From positions 1-35,445 of IMG/VR virus record IMGVR_UViG_3300025120_000007: a DNA stretch of 35,445 nucleotides. One strand, written 5' to 3'. A program made the position numbers and the translations under genes. Below the pieces are notes generated by a model. It was not told the origin of the DNA and made no database searches. It was given only the letters and a program-made list of their open reading frames with translations. Position 1 is the first letter of the stretch. Every line of letters starts with the position of its first letter. Shown piece by piece: positions 1-8,721 of this stretch. Origin of the DNA: a virus.

Positions 1-127
1 GAATGTAACGGATATCCCAGAGGCTGTATTGATCGCTAAGTATCTTATGATACAGAAGCGTATAGCTCAGGTACAAAGTTGGTTAGAGGCTGTTAAAGAC
101 GATGGTAGGGTACATGGTTACGTTAAT
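1..127. repeat. Direct terminal repeat, left copy (contig closure)
   Basis: Bases 1-127 are identical to 35319-35445. The repeat lies inside the DNA polymerase coding sequence and the reading frame runs through it without a break, so the two ends are the same piece of DNA read twice. The length of 127 equals a common largest k-mer of short-read assemblers, so I read it as an assembly overlap marking a circular or circularly permuted genome of 35,318 bp, not as a physical phage terminal repeat. Confidence 0.95.
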
Positions 128-880
128 TCTATAGGTGCTATAACTTCTAGGATGACTCATTCTAATCCTAACATGGGCCAAGTACCTGCGTCCTCTTCTC
201 CTTATGGTAAAGAGTGCCGACAGTGTTGGACAGTACCCAAAGGTTATTCTTTAGTAGGTATGGATGCTAGTGGTTTAGAGTTACGAATGTTAGCTCATTA
301 CATGAACGATGAGGAGTATACCAATGAAATACTCAATGGTGATGTACACACAGCAAATCAAACTGCTGCAAGACTTAGAACAAGAGATCAAGCTAAAACT
401 TTTATTTATGCTTTCTTATACGGTGCCGGAGATGCTAAGATCGGCGCAATCGTCGGAGGAGATGCATCGACAGGTAGAGAACTTAAAGAACAGTTCCTTA
501 GAAATACGCCATCACTTGCAAAACTTCGAGAGCGAGTTGGATCAAACGCTACAAGAGGCTATCTTCGCGGATTGGACGGGAGAAGGGTCATTGTACGATC
601 AGAACACAGTGCATTAAACACCTTGTTGCAATCAGCAGGTGCCATTGTTATGAAGAAAGCACTGTGCCTGTTGGATCAGTATGCGACTTTACATAAACTT
701 GACTATCACTTTATAGGGAATATTCACGATGAGATCCAATCGGAAGTCAGACAGGAGATGGCACAACAGTTCGGACACCTTGCAACAGCCTGTATGGAAG
801 CAGCAGGAAATCACTTTAACCTCAGATGTCCCCTTGCCGGAGAATTCAAAGTTGGAGATAACTGGGCAAGTACCCACTAA
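1..880 (+). CDS. DNA polymerase, family A (T7 gp5-like), C-terminal part
   Basis: This is the 3' part of the polymerase gene that begins at 34432. Joined across the contig ends the protein is 588 residues, against 704 in T7 gp5. The polymerase domain shows motif A (MDASGLELR, Asp about residue 384), motif B (RDQAKTFIY..LYG, Arg424, Lys428, Tyr432) and motif C (HDE, 538-540). The residue equivalent to E. coli Pol I Phe762 and T7 Tyr526 is Tyr. The C-terminus (NWASTH) resembles that of T7 gp5, so the protein is not truncated. It should replicate the phage genome with the primase-helicase and SSB encoded just upstream. The reading frame is open from base 2; there is no real start inside this piece. 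Confidence 0.97.
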   Translation, partial: NVTDIPEAVLIAKYLMIQKRIAQVQSWLEAVKDDGRVHGYVNSIGAITSRMTHSNPNMGQVPASSSPYGKECRQCWTVPKGYSLVGMDASGLELRMLAHYMNDEEYTNEILNGDVHTANQTAARLRTRDQAKTFIYAFLYGAGDAKIGAIVGGDASTGRELKEQFLRNTPSLAKLRERVGSNATRGYLRGLDGRRVIVRSEHSALNTLLQSAGAIVMKKALCLLDQYATLHKLDYHFIGNIHDEIQSEVRQEMAQQFGHLATACMEAAGNHFNLRCPLAGEFKVGDNWASTH

Positions 881-1388
881 CCCTTTTAAAGCCAGAAAAA
901 AAAATACTTACTTTTTTAAAGACGGTGAGTGGTGGATTATGCATAATGACGGTGTAGGGAGGAGAGCGGTAACTCGAAAAAAAATTAATGATAATAGAAT
1001 GTATGTTAATGGTAAATATATCAGCAAGTCACATCCTTTATTTAAAGCCGGAAAATACAAAAGTTTTGAAGAAGCGGCATTTAGCTCTTTAGAGAACTTT
1101 AACACAAAACCAGAGGGAGAGGTATATGTAATAACTAACCCCGCGTGGCCTGAGTGGATAAAGGTAGGGATGGCTGTAGATTCATCTGACAGGCTTAAAA
1201 ATTATCAAACCTGCTCACCCTTTAGAGATTACAATATACTCTACTCCTACAAAGTGAAGGATAGAAGAGCAGAGGAAAATAAAGTACACGAAAGACTTGC
1301 CAAAGAATGTAATAACATTAATGAATGGTTTAAGTTAAAACCTGCTGTAGCTAATGACTTAATATTGGAAGTTATCCATGAAGACTAA
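852..1388 (+). CDS. GIY-YIG (T5orf172/MUG113-type) nuclease
   Basis: A protein of about 178 residues if it starts at TTG 852, which has GGAG 9 bases upstream and overlaps the polymerase end by 29 bases. An in-frame ATG at 939 would remove conserved-looking sequence. The C-terminal half (about residues 88-170) reads as a GIY-YIG fold of the T5orf172 kind: VYVI for the GIY strand, KVGMA for the YIG strand, then an Arg in DRLKNYQ and a Glu in ENKVHERL at the expected catalytic places. The N-terminal part is basic with aromatic residues and may bind DNA. Its position directly after the polymerase gene fits a free-standing homing-type endonuclease, but a role in host DNA degradation or recombination is equally possible. 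Confidence 0.75.
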   Translation: MEITGQVPTNPFKARKKNTYFFKDGEWWIMHNDGVGRRAVTRKKINDNRMYVNGKYISKSHPLFKAGKYKSFEEAAFSSLENFNTKPEGEVYVITNPAWPEWIKVGMAVDSSDRLKNYQTCSPFRDYNILYSYKVKDRRAEENKVHERLAKECNNINEWFKLKPAVANDLILEVIHED

Positions 1389-2139
1389 ACCAAAAGGAAG
1401 ACCCTTTGACAAATGCTTTATTGATGCTGATTCAATTATCTACAGGATAGCACTTAAAGACATTACTCTTGACCTAGCTAAGAAATATTATGATGAAGAA
1501 ATTGAAAATATTGGTTGGGATACGTGTAGTTCTGATATAGCGGTAGCTGTAAAAGGGGAAAACAACTTCCGTTATAACATAGAAGAAAATTATAAAGGCA
1601 AACTTAAACTCAAGGAAGAGAAAAAGGAAGACCCAAACCCTAAATTAACAGAAAGACGAAAAGACCTCAATGAGTATGCTTATAGTTTAGGACACTTTAA
1701 GTCTGATAACTGTGAAGCAGATGATGTAGTAAGTATATGGGCGCAAGAGGCTTTAGACGCTAAGGAACATTTTGTTATAGCTCATATAGATAAAGACATT
1801 GATATGGTAGAAGGTTGGCACTATAACTTTAACAAAGAAACTTTATATTATGTGTGTAAAGACCAAGGTTACTATAATATGTGTATACAGATGCTTACAG
1901 GAGACTCTACTGACAACATTCAAGGTCTTGTGGGCGTTGGTAAGATAACCGCGAAGAAGATACTAACTGATGTCCGTAAGCCTGATATGCTTGCTAAGGT
2001 ACAGGAAGAGTGGCAGAAGGCTCATCCGGACGATTGGAAAGAACGTCTAGAAACTTGTTGGAACTTGGTTTATATGCGTAGGGATTGGCAAAGTTTCCAT
2101 AGGTTGAACTTAGAGGATACTTTAAATGTCTCAGTTTAG
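1378..2139 (+). CDS. 5'-3' exonuclease (T7 gp6-like, FEN family)
   Basis: This 253-residue protein has the acidic metal-binding motifs of the 5'-3' exonuclease/flap nuclease family: FIDADS near the N-terminus (Asp16, Asp18), NCEADDVV near residue 105, HIDKDID, and a helix-three-turn-helix block with TGDSTDNIQGLVGVGKITAKKIL features near 180-200. In T7 the homologue removes RNA primers and degrades host DNA. The ATG overlaps the end of the nuclease gene by 11 bases, and its own end overlaps endonuclease I, so these genes are translationally coupled. Length is slightly below T7 gp6 (300). Confidence 0.9.
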   Translation: MKTKPKGRPFDKCFIDADSIIYRIALKDITLDLAKKYYDEEIENIGWDTCSSDIAVAVKGENNFRYNIEENYKGKLKLKEEKKEDPNPKLTERRKDLNEYAYSLGHFKSDNCEADDVVSIWAQEALDAKEHFVIAHIDKDIDMVEGWHYNFNKETLYYVCKDQGYYNMCIQMLTGDSTDNIQGLVGVGKITAKKILTDVRKPDMLAKVQEEWQKAHPDDWKERLETCWNLVYMRRDWQSFHRLNLEDTLNVSV

Positions 2140-2509
2140 ATCTGGCTTAGAGGAACAAGTAGGCCACCACTTAGGAATAGACAAGAAAGGCACAGAGTAT
2201 CTTTATGAGCCATTTAGATTGCCCTATGTTACCCACAGACACTATGTTCCAGACTTTGTACATGAAGGTAAAAGAGTTTTAATAGAGTGCAAGGGTTTCT
2301 TTAGGGCCGGAGACACACAGAAGTACAAAGCTATTAGAGACTCTATGCCTACTTGGGAATTAGTTTTTATTGTGACTAGTAAAAAGAAGAAAGTAAGGAA
2401 AAATAGTAAGACAACAATGGAAGAATGGTGTGACAAAGAAGGATTTTTGTGCTATACTGCACATGAAACAAAGGACTTGGTGAAATACATAAAAGGAAAG
2501 AGGGTATGA
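2126..2509 (+). CDS. Endonuclease I, Holliday junction resolvase (T7 gp3-like)
   Basis: This 127-residue protein aligns in pattern with T7 endonuclease I. It starts with FRSGLEEQV, contains YEPFRLPYV, then HYVPDF and VLIECKG. The catalytic set Glu20, Asp55, Glu65, Lys67 of T7 corresponds here to Glu9, Asp43, Glu54 and Lys56, with nearly the same spacing. It should resolve branched DNA before packaging and help degrade host DNA alongside the exonuclease. It overlaps both neighbours (14 bases upstream, 4 bases downstream), as expected for a coupled DNA-metabolism block. Confidence 0.9.
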   Translation: MSQFRSGLEEQVGHHLGIDKKGTEYLYEPFRLPYVTHRHYVPDFVHEGKRVLIECKGFFRAGDTQKYKAIRDSMPTWELVFIVTSKKKKVRKNSKTTMEEWCDKEGFLCYTAHETKDLVKYIKGKRV

Positions 2510-2676
2510 TACTCACATTTGAAGAACTCAAAGAAGATATAGAAAAAGAGTACGATGTGACATTGGTATGTGAAGCATTAAGTATAACAGTAGAAGACTT
2601 GCTTGTGGCTTTTGAGGACAGGCTAATGCTTTACCAAGACAAATTCATAGAGGACTTAGAGACACATGAGACTTAA
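2506..2676 (+). CDS. Small acidic hypothetical protein
   Basis: A 56-residue acidic protein whose ATG overlaps the endonuclease I stop (ATGA) and whose end overlaps the DUF3310 gene by 11 bases. The sequence reads as two amphipathic helices with a helix-turn-helix-like middle (LVCEALSITVEDLLVAF). No enzyme motif is visible. Its tight packing between two phage genes and the GGGT just upstream support it being translated. Function unknown; a small DNA-binding or partner protein is possible. Confidence 0.7.
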   Translation: MILTFEELKEDIEKEYDVTLVCEALSITVEDLLVAFEDRLMLYQDKFIEDLETHET

Positions 2677-2980
2677 CGATGTTAGCCCTAAACAATGGGA
2701 CAAGATGTTAAAGGATAAGTTAAAAGCCGACAGCCAAGATGCTTACCAAAAAGGTAACGAAGTTGTTATTGAAGATTTAGTAAACTCCCCTAAGCATTAC
2801 AACACTGGGGGCATTGAGTGTATAGAAGCAATACAAGCGTCTATGTCCAAGTTAGAGTTTGCAGGATACCTTAAAGGTAACTTGTCTAAGTACATTTGGC
2901 GATATAATTATAAAGGCAAACCAATAGAGGATCTTAATAAAGCCAAATGGTATTTAGATCGTCTTTTAGAAATTACATAG
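2666..2980 (+). CDS. DUF3310 protein (T7 gp1.7-related domain)
   Basis: A 104-residue protein with the DUF3310 signature in its second half: NSPKHYNTGGIECIEAI near residues 41-57, then KGNLSKYIWRY and a final KAKWYLDRLL helix. In T7 the related gp1.7 is a nucleotide kinase that also shapes sensitivity to dideoxynucleotides; that activity is known for T7 and only inferred here. The neighbouring ribonucleotide reductase and polymerase fit a role in nucleotide supply. The first 40 residues are lysine- and aspartate-rich and not conserved in an obvious way. Confidence 0.85.
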   Translation: MRLNDVSPKQWDKMLKDKLKADSQDAYQKGNEVVIEDLVNSPKHYNTGGIECIEAIQASMSKLEFAGYLKGNLSKYIWRYNYKGKPIEDLNKAKWYLDRLLEIT

Positions 2981-2995
2981 GAGATTTAAAATTGA

Positions 2996-3166
2996 ATGAT
3001 CCGTAAGTTTTGGAAAATATGGAAACACGCTTTAGGTTCTTTTGATGAAGAAGACGGCTATGACTCAGCAAACGAAAACTACATATCTTACATTAGAACA
3101 TTTATTGTTCTTTCAAATTTAATTTGTGCTTATGTTATAATGATTAATATAATAAGACACTGGTAA
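2996..3166 (+). CDS. Small single-pass membrane protein
   Basis: A 56-residue protein with a basic, aromatic N-terminus (MIRKFWKIWKHALG), an acidic patch, and one hydrophobic segment near residues 34-53 (IVLSNLICAYVIMINII). AGGAG at 2979-2983 lies 12 bases before the ATG, slightly far but usable. It sits in the gap between the DUF3310 gene and the reductase, so it is part of the same message. The topology suggests an inner-membrane peptide; the role is unknown. Confidence 0.6.
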   Translation: MIRKFWKIWKHALGSFDEEDGYDSANENYISYIRTFIVLSNLICAYVIMINIIRHW

Positions 3167-3182
3167 CACTTAGGAGACAGAA

Positions 3183-5060
3183 ATGGATCAGTACCAACAG
3201 TTTATACACAAGTCACGCTATGCACGTTGGATTCCAGAAGAGAATCGTAGGGAGACTTGGGAAGAGACAGTAACACGTTATGTTAACTTCTGGGTCGAGA
3301 GAGAGCAGATTAACACAAGCACCGCTAAAGAACTTTGGGAGGCTATTTACAATCTTGATGTTATGCCCTCTATGCGTTGTATGATGACAGCAGGTAAGGC
3401 GTTGGATAAAGACAACGTAGCAGGGTTTAACTGCTCCTACCTTCACATAGATCATCCTAGAGCCTTTGATGAACTAATGTATGTGCTGATGTGTGGTACT
3501 GGTGTTGGCTTTAGTGTCGAGCGTAACTTTATAAATAAACTACCAGACATAGCAGAGACATTTCACGTTACCGACACTACCATTGTTGTGTCCGATAGTA
3601 AGATAGGGTGGGCTAGTTCGTTCAGAGAACTTATAAGCCTATTGTATGCCGGTAAGATTCCTAACTGGAACATGGGCCGCATACGACCTGCCGGAGCAAG
3701 ACTAAAGACCTTTGGCGGTCGAGCGTCAGGCCCAGAACCTTTGATTGATTTGTTTAACTTTTGTGTAGAGATATTCCAAAAGGCCAAAGGTCGCAAGCTA
3801 ACGTCCATTGAATGTCACGACATATGCTGTAAGATTGCAGACATTGTTGTCGTAGGCGGTGTCCGTAGGTCAGCCCTTATTAGCTTGTCTAACCTTAGTG
3901 ACCAACGTATGCGGAAAGCTAAAGCAGGTCAATGGTGGGTCGATGAAGGACACCGTAGGTTAGCTAATAACTCTGTAGCGTACACTGAGAAACCTGACTT
4001 TGAGTCGTTCTTAGCTGAAATGCAATCTATGTACGAGAGCAAAGCAGGGGAGCGTGGTATCTTTAGTCGTGTAGCGGCACAAAGAATAGCCGCTAGGAAC
4101 GGAAGGAGAGATGCTACTAAAGAGTTTGGAACTAACCCATGCTCTGAGATTATCTTGAGGAGCAACCAATTCTGCAACCTATCAGAAGTTATTGTACGAC
4201 CAGAGGATACATTAGAAAGCCTTAAGAACAAGATACGTATAGCTACCATCATAGGGACGCTACAGTCCACCTTAACGGAATTCAGATACTTACGGCATAT
4301 GTGGAAGTTTAATACGGAACAAGAGGCATTGCTTGGTGTTTCCTTGACAGGCATTATGGATCATAAGATGCTAGGAAATCACTCTGATAAGCTAGAGATG
4401 TGGCTTATGGAGATGAGACAAATCAGTATAGAAACTAACAAGAAGTGGGCTAAACATTTAGGTGTTAACCAAGCTACCGCTATTACCTGTGTCAAGCCTA
4501 GCGGCACCGTTAGTCAGCTTACAGACACTGCATCTGGTATACACCCTAGGTTCTCTAGTCAGTACATCAGGCGTGTTAGGTCAGACAAACAAGACCCATT
4601 AGCAACTTTTATGACTGACAAAGGTTTTCCTGTAGAACAGGACGTTATGTCTCCCAGTTCCTTAGTGTTTAGTTTTCCAATTAAGTCACCTAAAACTAGC
4701 ACTACAGTAAAGCAAGTGGGAGCTATGGAACAGTTGCAGTTATGGAAGACGTATCAAAACTTCTGGTGTGAACATAAACCTAGCATAACGGTCTACTATA
4801 CCGACGATGAGTTTCTACAGGTAGCTCAATGGATCTGGGATAACTTTGAAATATGCTCTGGTATATCTTTGTTGCCTTACAGTGACCATGTATACCAACA
4901 GGCTCCCTATGAAGAGATAGACCCTGAGAAGTACAAAGAACTGCTAAAGGCCATGCCTAAAAACGTAGACTGGGATGATCTAGAGAACTTTGAGTCAGAA
5001 GACAATACCACAGGCTCCCAAGAACTAGCGTGTACTGGTGGAGCCTGTGAGATAGTGTAA
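3183..5060 (+). CDS. nrdJ: Class II (adenosylcobalamin-dependent) ribonucleoside-triphosphate reductase
   Basis: A 625-residue monomeric-type class II reductase that converts ribonucleotides to deoxyribonucleotides using adenosylcobalamin. Visible features are PSMRCMMTAG and CGTGVGFSVE near the N-terminus, the active-site NPCSEI (Cys320, Glu322), FCNLSEV, KPSGTVSQL in the loop that reads the base, and a C-terminal Cys pair (Cys617 and Cys622) that relays electrons from thioredoxin or glutaredoxin. There is no small subunit gene, which agrees with class II. The ATG follows a strong AGGAGA site. It is the last rightward gene and is followed at once by a terminator. The family is typical of marine podoviruses such as SIO1 and cobaviruses, and it implies a host that has or imports B12. 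Confidence 0.93.
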   Translation: MDQYQQFIHKSRYARWIPEENRRETWEETVTRYVNFWVEREQINTSTAKELWEAIYNLDVMPSMRCMMTAGKALDKDNVAGFNCSYLHIDHPRAFDELMYVLMCGTGVGFSVERNFINKLPDIAETFHVTDTTIVVSDSKIGWASSFRELISLLYAGKIPNWNMGRIRPAGARLKTFGGRASGPEPLIDLFNFCVEIFQKAKGRKLTSIECHDICCKIADIVVVGGVRRSALISLSNLSDQRMRKAKAGQWWVDEGHRRLANNSVAYTEKPDFESFLAEMQSMYESKAGERGIFSRVAAQRIAARNGRRDATKEFGTNPCSEIILRSNQFCNLSEVIVRPEDTLESLKNKIRIATIIGTLQSTLTEFRYLRHMWKFNTEQEALLGVSLTGIMDHKMLGNHSDKLEMWLMEMRQISIETNKKWAKHLGVNQATAITCVKPSGTVSQLTDTASGIHPRFSSQYIRRVRSDKQDPLATFMTDKGFPVEQDVMSPSSLVFSFPIKSPKTSTTVKQVGAMEQLQLWKTYQNFWCEHKPSITVYYTDDEFLQVAQWIWDNFEICSGISLLPYSDHVYQQAPYEEIDPEKYKELLKAMPKNVDWDDLENFESEDNTTGSQELACTGGACEIV

Positions 5061-5078
5061 TTCTCCTGTGTAGCCTTA

Positions 5079-5100
5079 GAGCCAAGGATGGCTCCTTTTT
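5079..5100 (+). terminator. Rho-independent terminator at the convergence point
   Basis: GAGCC (5079-5083), loop AAGGAT, GGCTC (5090-5094), then CTTTTT. It lies 18 bases after the reductase stop and ends rightward transcription. The leftward gene stops at 5099-5101, so the T tract overlaps its stop codon. No comparable T tract follows the hairpin in the leftward direction, so termination of the leftward arm here is less clear. Confidence 0.8.
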
Positions 5101-7129
5101 AGTTTTCTTGGTTAAAAACACCCAACCCTAAACCTACTCGTTGTCCAACCATAACTTGTTTTATTGTGTCTTGTATACGGTTTGTAGGTGAGTTTCTCTT
5201 AGACGCTTCTGAAGCTGCTTTTACACTAGAAATTAAAGAGTCTATTTTTTTAGGACTAATAGCTTCTTTAGCTAACATGGAAGGGAGTAAATTAATTACT
5301 AAAGAAGTTACACTCCCTTTTACAGCACTACTAACAGCAGAAATTTCTCTGGAAGGAATAGCTAAACTTAAACCTCCACCAGAAGCACTTTCTACTCTTT
5401 GTAATATTTCAACTTCGTCAATTAACTGTATAATTTTTTTATGATAATTTGTTCCTTTAAACAACTCATTATACGTCTGTATAAAAAAAGGATCTCTTAA
5501 ATTGTTTTTTAAACTAGATAACGAAGAAATACTATCTGACCCGCCTTTTTGCAATAAAGCCTGTAAAAACCCTTTCCTTATTCCCTCAATAGGGTCTAAC
5601 TCTAAATCAGATAGTTTAAGTTTGCTATTTTTTGATAGTTGTGTTTTAGCTAGTTGGGTCTTGTACTCTCTAGCTAATTTCATAAGTTCTTTTATTTCTG
5701 TTACACCAACAGTTAATCCTTCTTTACCTGTATCTCCTCCTACAAAAAGACCGCCTACTTGCACAGGGTCTAACACTTTTAATGCTTTTTCTAAATAAGC
5801 AGCAGAAACAACTTTTTTACCTTTTGCGTAGTAAGCTGTTACGTTCTTATATTCTTTTAACAGTTGTGGGCTTAGGTTTTCTGCTGCTCCGTCCATAGCC
5901 TCTTCTAGTATTTGCTTATGTTCTCCTAGAACATTTAATAACCCTCTATTGTCTCCCCCACTGGGACTAGTCGATACAGAATGAATTCTTGCTTTTAATT
6001 TAGAAAGCCTTTCATGCGCCTCAAAAAAACTAAGATTAGAAGGTATTTTTCTTAAAACTTCTATAGCTTCACCTTCGGCAGCAGTATCATATTTCCAACG
6101 AGGTGTTTCTTTTCCTGTTTTTGGGTCTATTTTTGGTTCTGATCTATATATTCCTTTTTGTACTTTCTTGACATAATCTAAAGCGGCTGTTCTTGCATCT
6201 ACAATAACTCCTTTACCTTTTGCGTCAATGGATTTATAAATAGGAGAAACAATTTCACTAAGCGCATTATCTGTTTGACTAATTAAAGACTGTAATACTT
6301 TTCCTTGTGACGTAGGATCTCCGGCAGGAAATGTTGAAATAAGTTTAGATATCTGGTTTCCCATAAACTCAGGATAACCTTCTAAAAGGTTTTGAACTGT
6401 AGTTTTTGTAACATTAGAAACTTTTGCTATGTTTGTTAAAGCACTTTGAATTTTACTGTTTTTAGCAACAGAGGTAGGTAACAAAGTTAAAGGGCCGCCT
6501 TTAAAATCATAATTCTTTAATGCTTTTTGCAGATTTATAATTGTTTCAATGTTGTCTGGATCAGGAACATTAAGTTTTCCTGCTAATGTTCGCGCACCGT
6601 CTGCTGTATACTTAGCTATTTTACCAGCAACTGGAAAAAGTAAACCAAATCCTGTAGCGTAGATTGCTTCTGTTTGTGCAGCATCTACAGCAGCAGTAAA
6701 TGCCTTATCGGGGTTAAACTCTCTTCCTTCAACTAAATCTTCTATACCTTCTCCGGCGTAAACAGCGGGAAAAGCAGCGGTTGCTCCTGCTATTACTCCT
6801 GATCCAAGAGTAGCCGCCCCAACAACGTAAGGGTTAGTTCTTAGAGGAGTACGCATTATAGATTCAAGACCTTTTTGGCCCCCATATATACTTGCGCTTA
6901 TGGTCGCTCCCAACTCTAACGACGGTGTTATCCAATCAGCGTAAGTATCTATGTCTCTTACAGCACCCATGTTTTGCAATACAGAGTAATCCGTCTGGTC
7001 TTCACCCGAAGGATACATTTCGTTTAAACGAGAAAGAGTCTCTTTATCAATACCTTCTGAAGTAAAAGAAGAATTAAAATATTTATCGTTTAACTTTTGT
7101 ATAGTTTCAGGATCTGTAATTTCTTGCAT
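5099..7129 (-). CDS. Putative internal virion (ejection) protein, 676 aa
   Basis: Last gene of the leftward structural operon. The protein is largely alpha-helical, with a Gly/Ala-rich hydrophobic stretch near residues 85-125 that could insert in a membrane, and Lys/Glu/Leu-rich helical segments in the rest. A second apolar stretch lies near 610-635. No lysozyme or transglycosylase motif is seen. Position at the end of the tail block, size and composition match the internal core or ejection proteins of podoviruses, which leave the capsid with the DNA and form a channel. This is inference from context; no family was recognised directly. Confidence 0.6.
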   Translation of the reverse strand: MQEITDPETIQKLNDKYFNSSFTSEGIDKETLSRLNEMYPSGEDQTDYSVLQNMGAVRDIDTYADWITPSLELGATISASIYGGQKGLESIMRTPLRTNPYVVGAATLGSGVIAGATAAFPAVYAGEGIEDLVEGREFNPDKAFTAAVDAAQTEAIYATGFGLLFPVAGKIAKYTADGARTLAGKLNVPDPDNIETIINLQKALKNYDFKGGPLTLLPTSVAKNSKIQSALTNIAKVSNVTKTTVQNLLEGYPEFMGNQISKLISTFPAGDPTSQGKVLQSLISQTDNALSEIVSPIYKSIDAKGKGVIVDARTAALDYVKKVQKGIYRSEPKIDPKTGKETPRWKYDTAAEGEAIEVLRKIPSNLSFFEAHERLSKLKARIHSVSTSPSGGDNRGLLNVLGEHKQILEEAMDGAAENLSPQLLKEYKNVTAYYAKGKKVVSAAYLEKALKVLDPVQVGGLFVGGDTGKEGLTVGVTEIKELMKLAREYKTQLAKTQLSKNSKLKLSDLELDPIEGIRKGFLQALLQKGGSDSISSLSSLKNNLRDPFFIQTYNELFKGTNYHKKIIQLIDEVEILQRVESASGGGLSLAIPSREISAVSSAVKGSVTSLVINLLPSMLAKEAISPKKIDSLISSVKAASEASKRNSPTNRIQDTIKQVMVGQRVGLGLGVFNQEN

Positions 7130-7144
7130 AATTAATTCCTTAAC

Positions 7145-8689
7145 TTATTCAGGTGCGACAACCCAACCACCTGTTTGATTGTTTCGTATGAACCATTTAC
7201 CGTCCAATTTCCGTAAAAAACGACCTGAATTTGTTTCACCTGTCTTTTGCATTTCTTCTTTACTTAATAATTTAACATCATTATAAGAAGAATCATTATA
7301 ATTAGGAGAAACAGAGACACCTAATAAAGAGCTTCTAAAGTTTTTATAATGTCGTTCAACTCTTTTTAACTGTTCGTTAAATCTTTCTTCTCCTAAAGAA
7401 GGATCAAGAGCAACTACAGCCGCGCTTAATAAACCAATTTCAACATTAGTAACTTGTCCTAAACCAGAACTACCATTAGCACTGTTTCTTCTCATTTCTT
7501 GTAGCTTACCAAAAGTTAATTCCGATTTTAAAGTTGTTAATACGTTTGCTAGTTCTCTTGAATCTGTCGCAAAAGGGAGGTTACTTATTATAGTATACAG
7601 ACCAGTTACACTAGCTGCGTTTTCTTCTAAACCTAATTTTCTAGCTAGTCCTACTAATCCCATGTTTGTTTCTAGTTGAATTAAAGAAGCATTAGTAGCT
7701 TGTTGCTTGGCTAACAACTTCTGTGCTGATTCAAGAGTATCCACAGGTTCCCCAAGTATTCCTGTTATTGGGTTAAATAATTGGAACCTGCCGTCTGACA
7801 TTGATTGTATTTCCAAAGTTGGTAATTTTGTAATTCCTAAATCACGGACAGTTTCCCCTGTGTTAGCGTCTATTATTGAAGTAGTTTCTGCTCCCTCTGG
7901 GGTCATATTAGTTACTGTTATTAATTCCCTATTTTCATCTTTCATGTATTGTGCAAAAGAGGGATAAGCTAGAGGGTTTTCAGCATTTAATTCATTAAAA
8001 AGTCTTCTTTGGGAAGAAAGTTTATCTTGAGATATAAAATCTCCATAAGGCATGGTAGGTTTACCAATAGAGTCATTTGCGTCTACAAGAGCTTGATAGT
8101 CTAATTGATTTTTAGTTTTTTTATCAACAACTACTTTTTTTGTTCTTAAATCAACTAACTTACCGTCAACAACTATAAAATTATCTTTTATACTTCCTGT
8201 TCCTTGTAAATAATCTTTAATGTTAGCTGATGTAATAACTCCACTGTCTATTAAAGGAACTAAAGCTTGTTGTCCTTGTGCATTAGCAAAGTCTTTAAGT
8301 GCTGTTTTTTGCTGTGTTTCTTTATCTTGTTTTGCCTTCTGAATATTAAGTTGTTGTCGCACTCCTGCTGCCCTCATAGGGTCAACCTTAGCAAGTTGAG
8401 TTAACAACTGTGCTTGATACTCAGGAGAGTTAGGGTCTAACTGACCAATAGCCTCTCTGGACTTAGCTCCTTGGGTTCTTATATCAAAGTCTTGACCAGT
8501 AAGGGTAGACATAAGACCGCCTACAGACTGTCGCAGCCTAGCTTCGTTTTCTGGCTGATAACGTGCTAACGTCCTACTTATAGCACTAGAGTTAGCAGGT
8601 AAATTAGCCGCATTTATACGCCCTTGCGTCATAGGATCTTGTAACGAAGGTATGCCTGTTAATAATCCTGCTATGTCTACATTTGCCAT
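7145..8689 (-). CDS. Putative internal virion protein, 514 aa
   Basis: A helical protein rich in Gln, Asn and Ala. The N-terminal 150 residues look like long amphipathic helices (many Gln/Lys-rich heptads). A region near 365-440 containing TFGKLQEMRRNS and GLGQVTNVEIGLL resembles a segment I know from many phage ejection or tail-lumen proteins, in which a conserved L-Q-x-M-R precedes a Gly-rich turn and GQV. It has a ribosome site AGGAGA before its ATG and sits between two other large virion-type genes. Likely packaged in the head and injected with the genome; no enzymatic motif is visible. Confidence 0.6.
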   Translation of the reverse strand: MANVDIAGLLTGIPSLQDPMTQGRINAANLPANSSAISRTLARYQPENEARLRQSVGGLMSTLTGQDFDIRTQGAKSREAIGQLDPNSPEYQAQLLTQLAKVDPMRAAGVRQQLNIQKAKQDKETQQKTALKDFANAQGQQALVPLIDSGVITSANIKDYLQGTGSIKDNFIVVDGKLVDLRTKKVVVDKKTKNQLDYQALVDANDSIGKPTMPYGDFISQDKLSSQRRLFNELNAENPLAYPSFAQYMKDENRELITVTNMTPEGAETTSIIDANTGETVRDLGITKLPTLEIQSMSDGRFQLFNPITGILGEPVDTLESAQKLLAKQQATNASLIQLETNMGLVGLARKLGLEENAASVTGLYTIISNLPFATDSRELANVLTTLKSELTFGKLQEMRRNSANGSSGLGQVTNVEIGLLSAAVVALDPSLGEERFNEQLKRVERHYKNFRSSLLGVSVSPNYNDSSYNDVKLLSKEEMQKTGETNSGRFLRKLDGKWFIRNNQTGGWVVAPE

Positions 8690-8721
8690 GTAGTGTCTCC
8701 TGTTGTATATAGTTTACTTAA

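Noticed and set aside
729-851. Upstream ATG start for the GIY-YIG nuclease
   Set aside because: It would overlap the polymerase by 152 bases and has no ribosome site; TTG 852 with GGAG is better placed.
1801-1840. TTGGCAC in the exonuclease gene as another sigma-54 promoter
   Set aside because: The -12 element is missing at the required distance (sequence continues TATAACTTTAAC).
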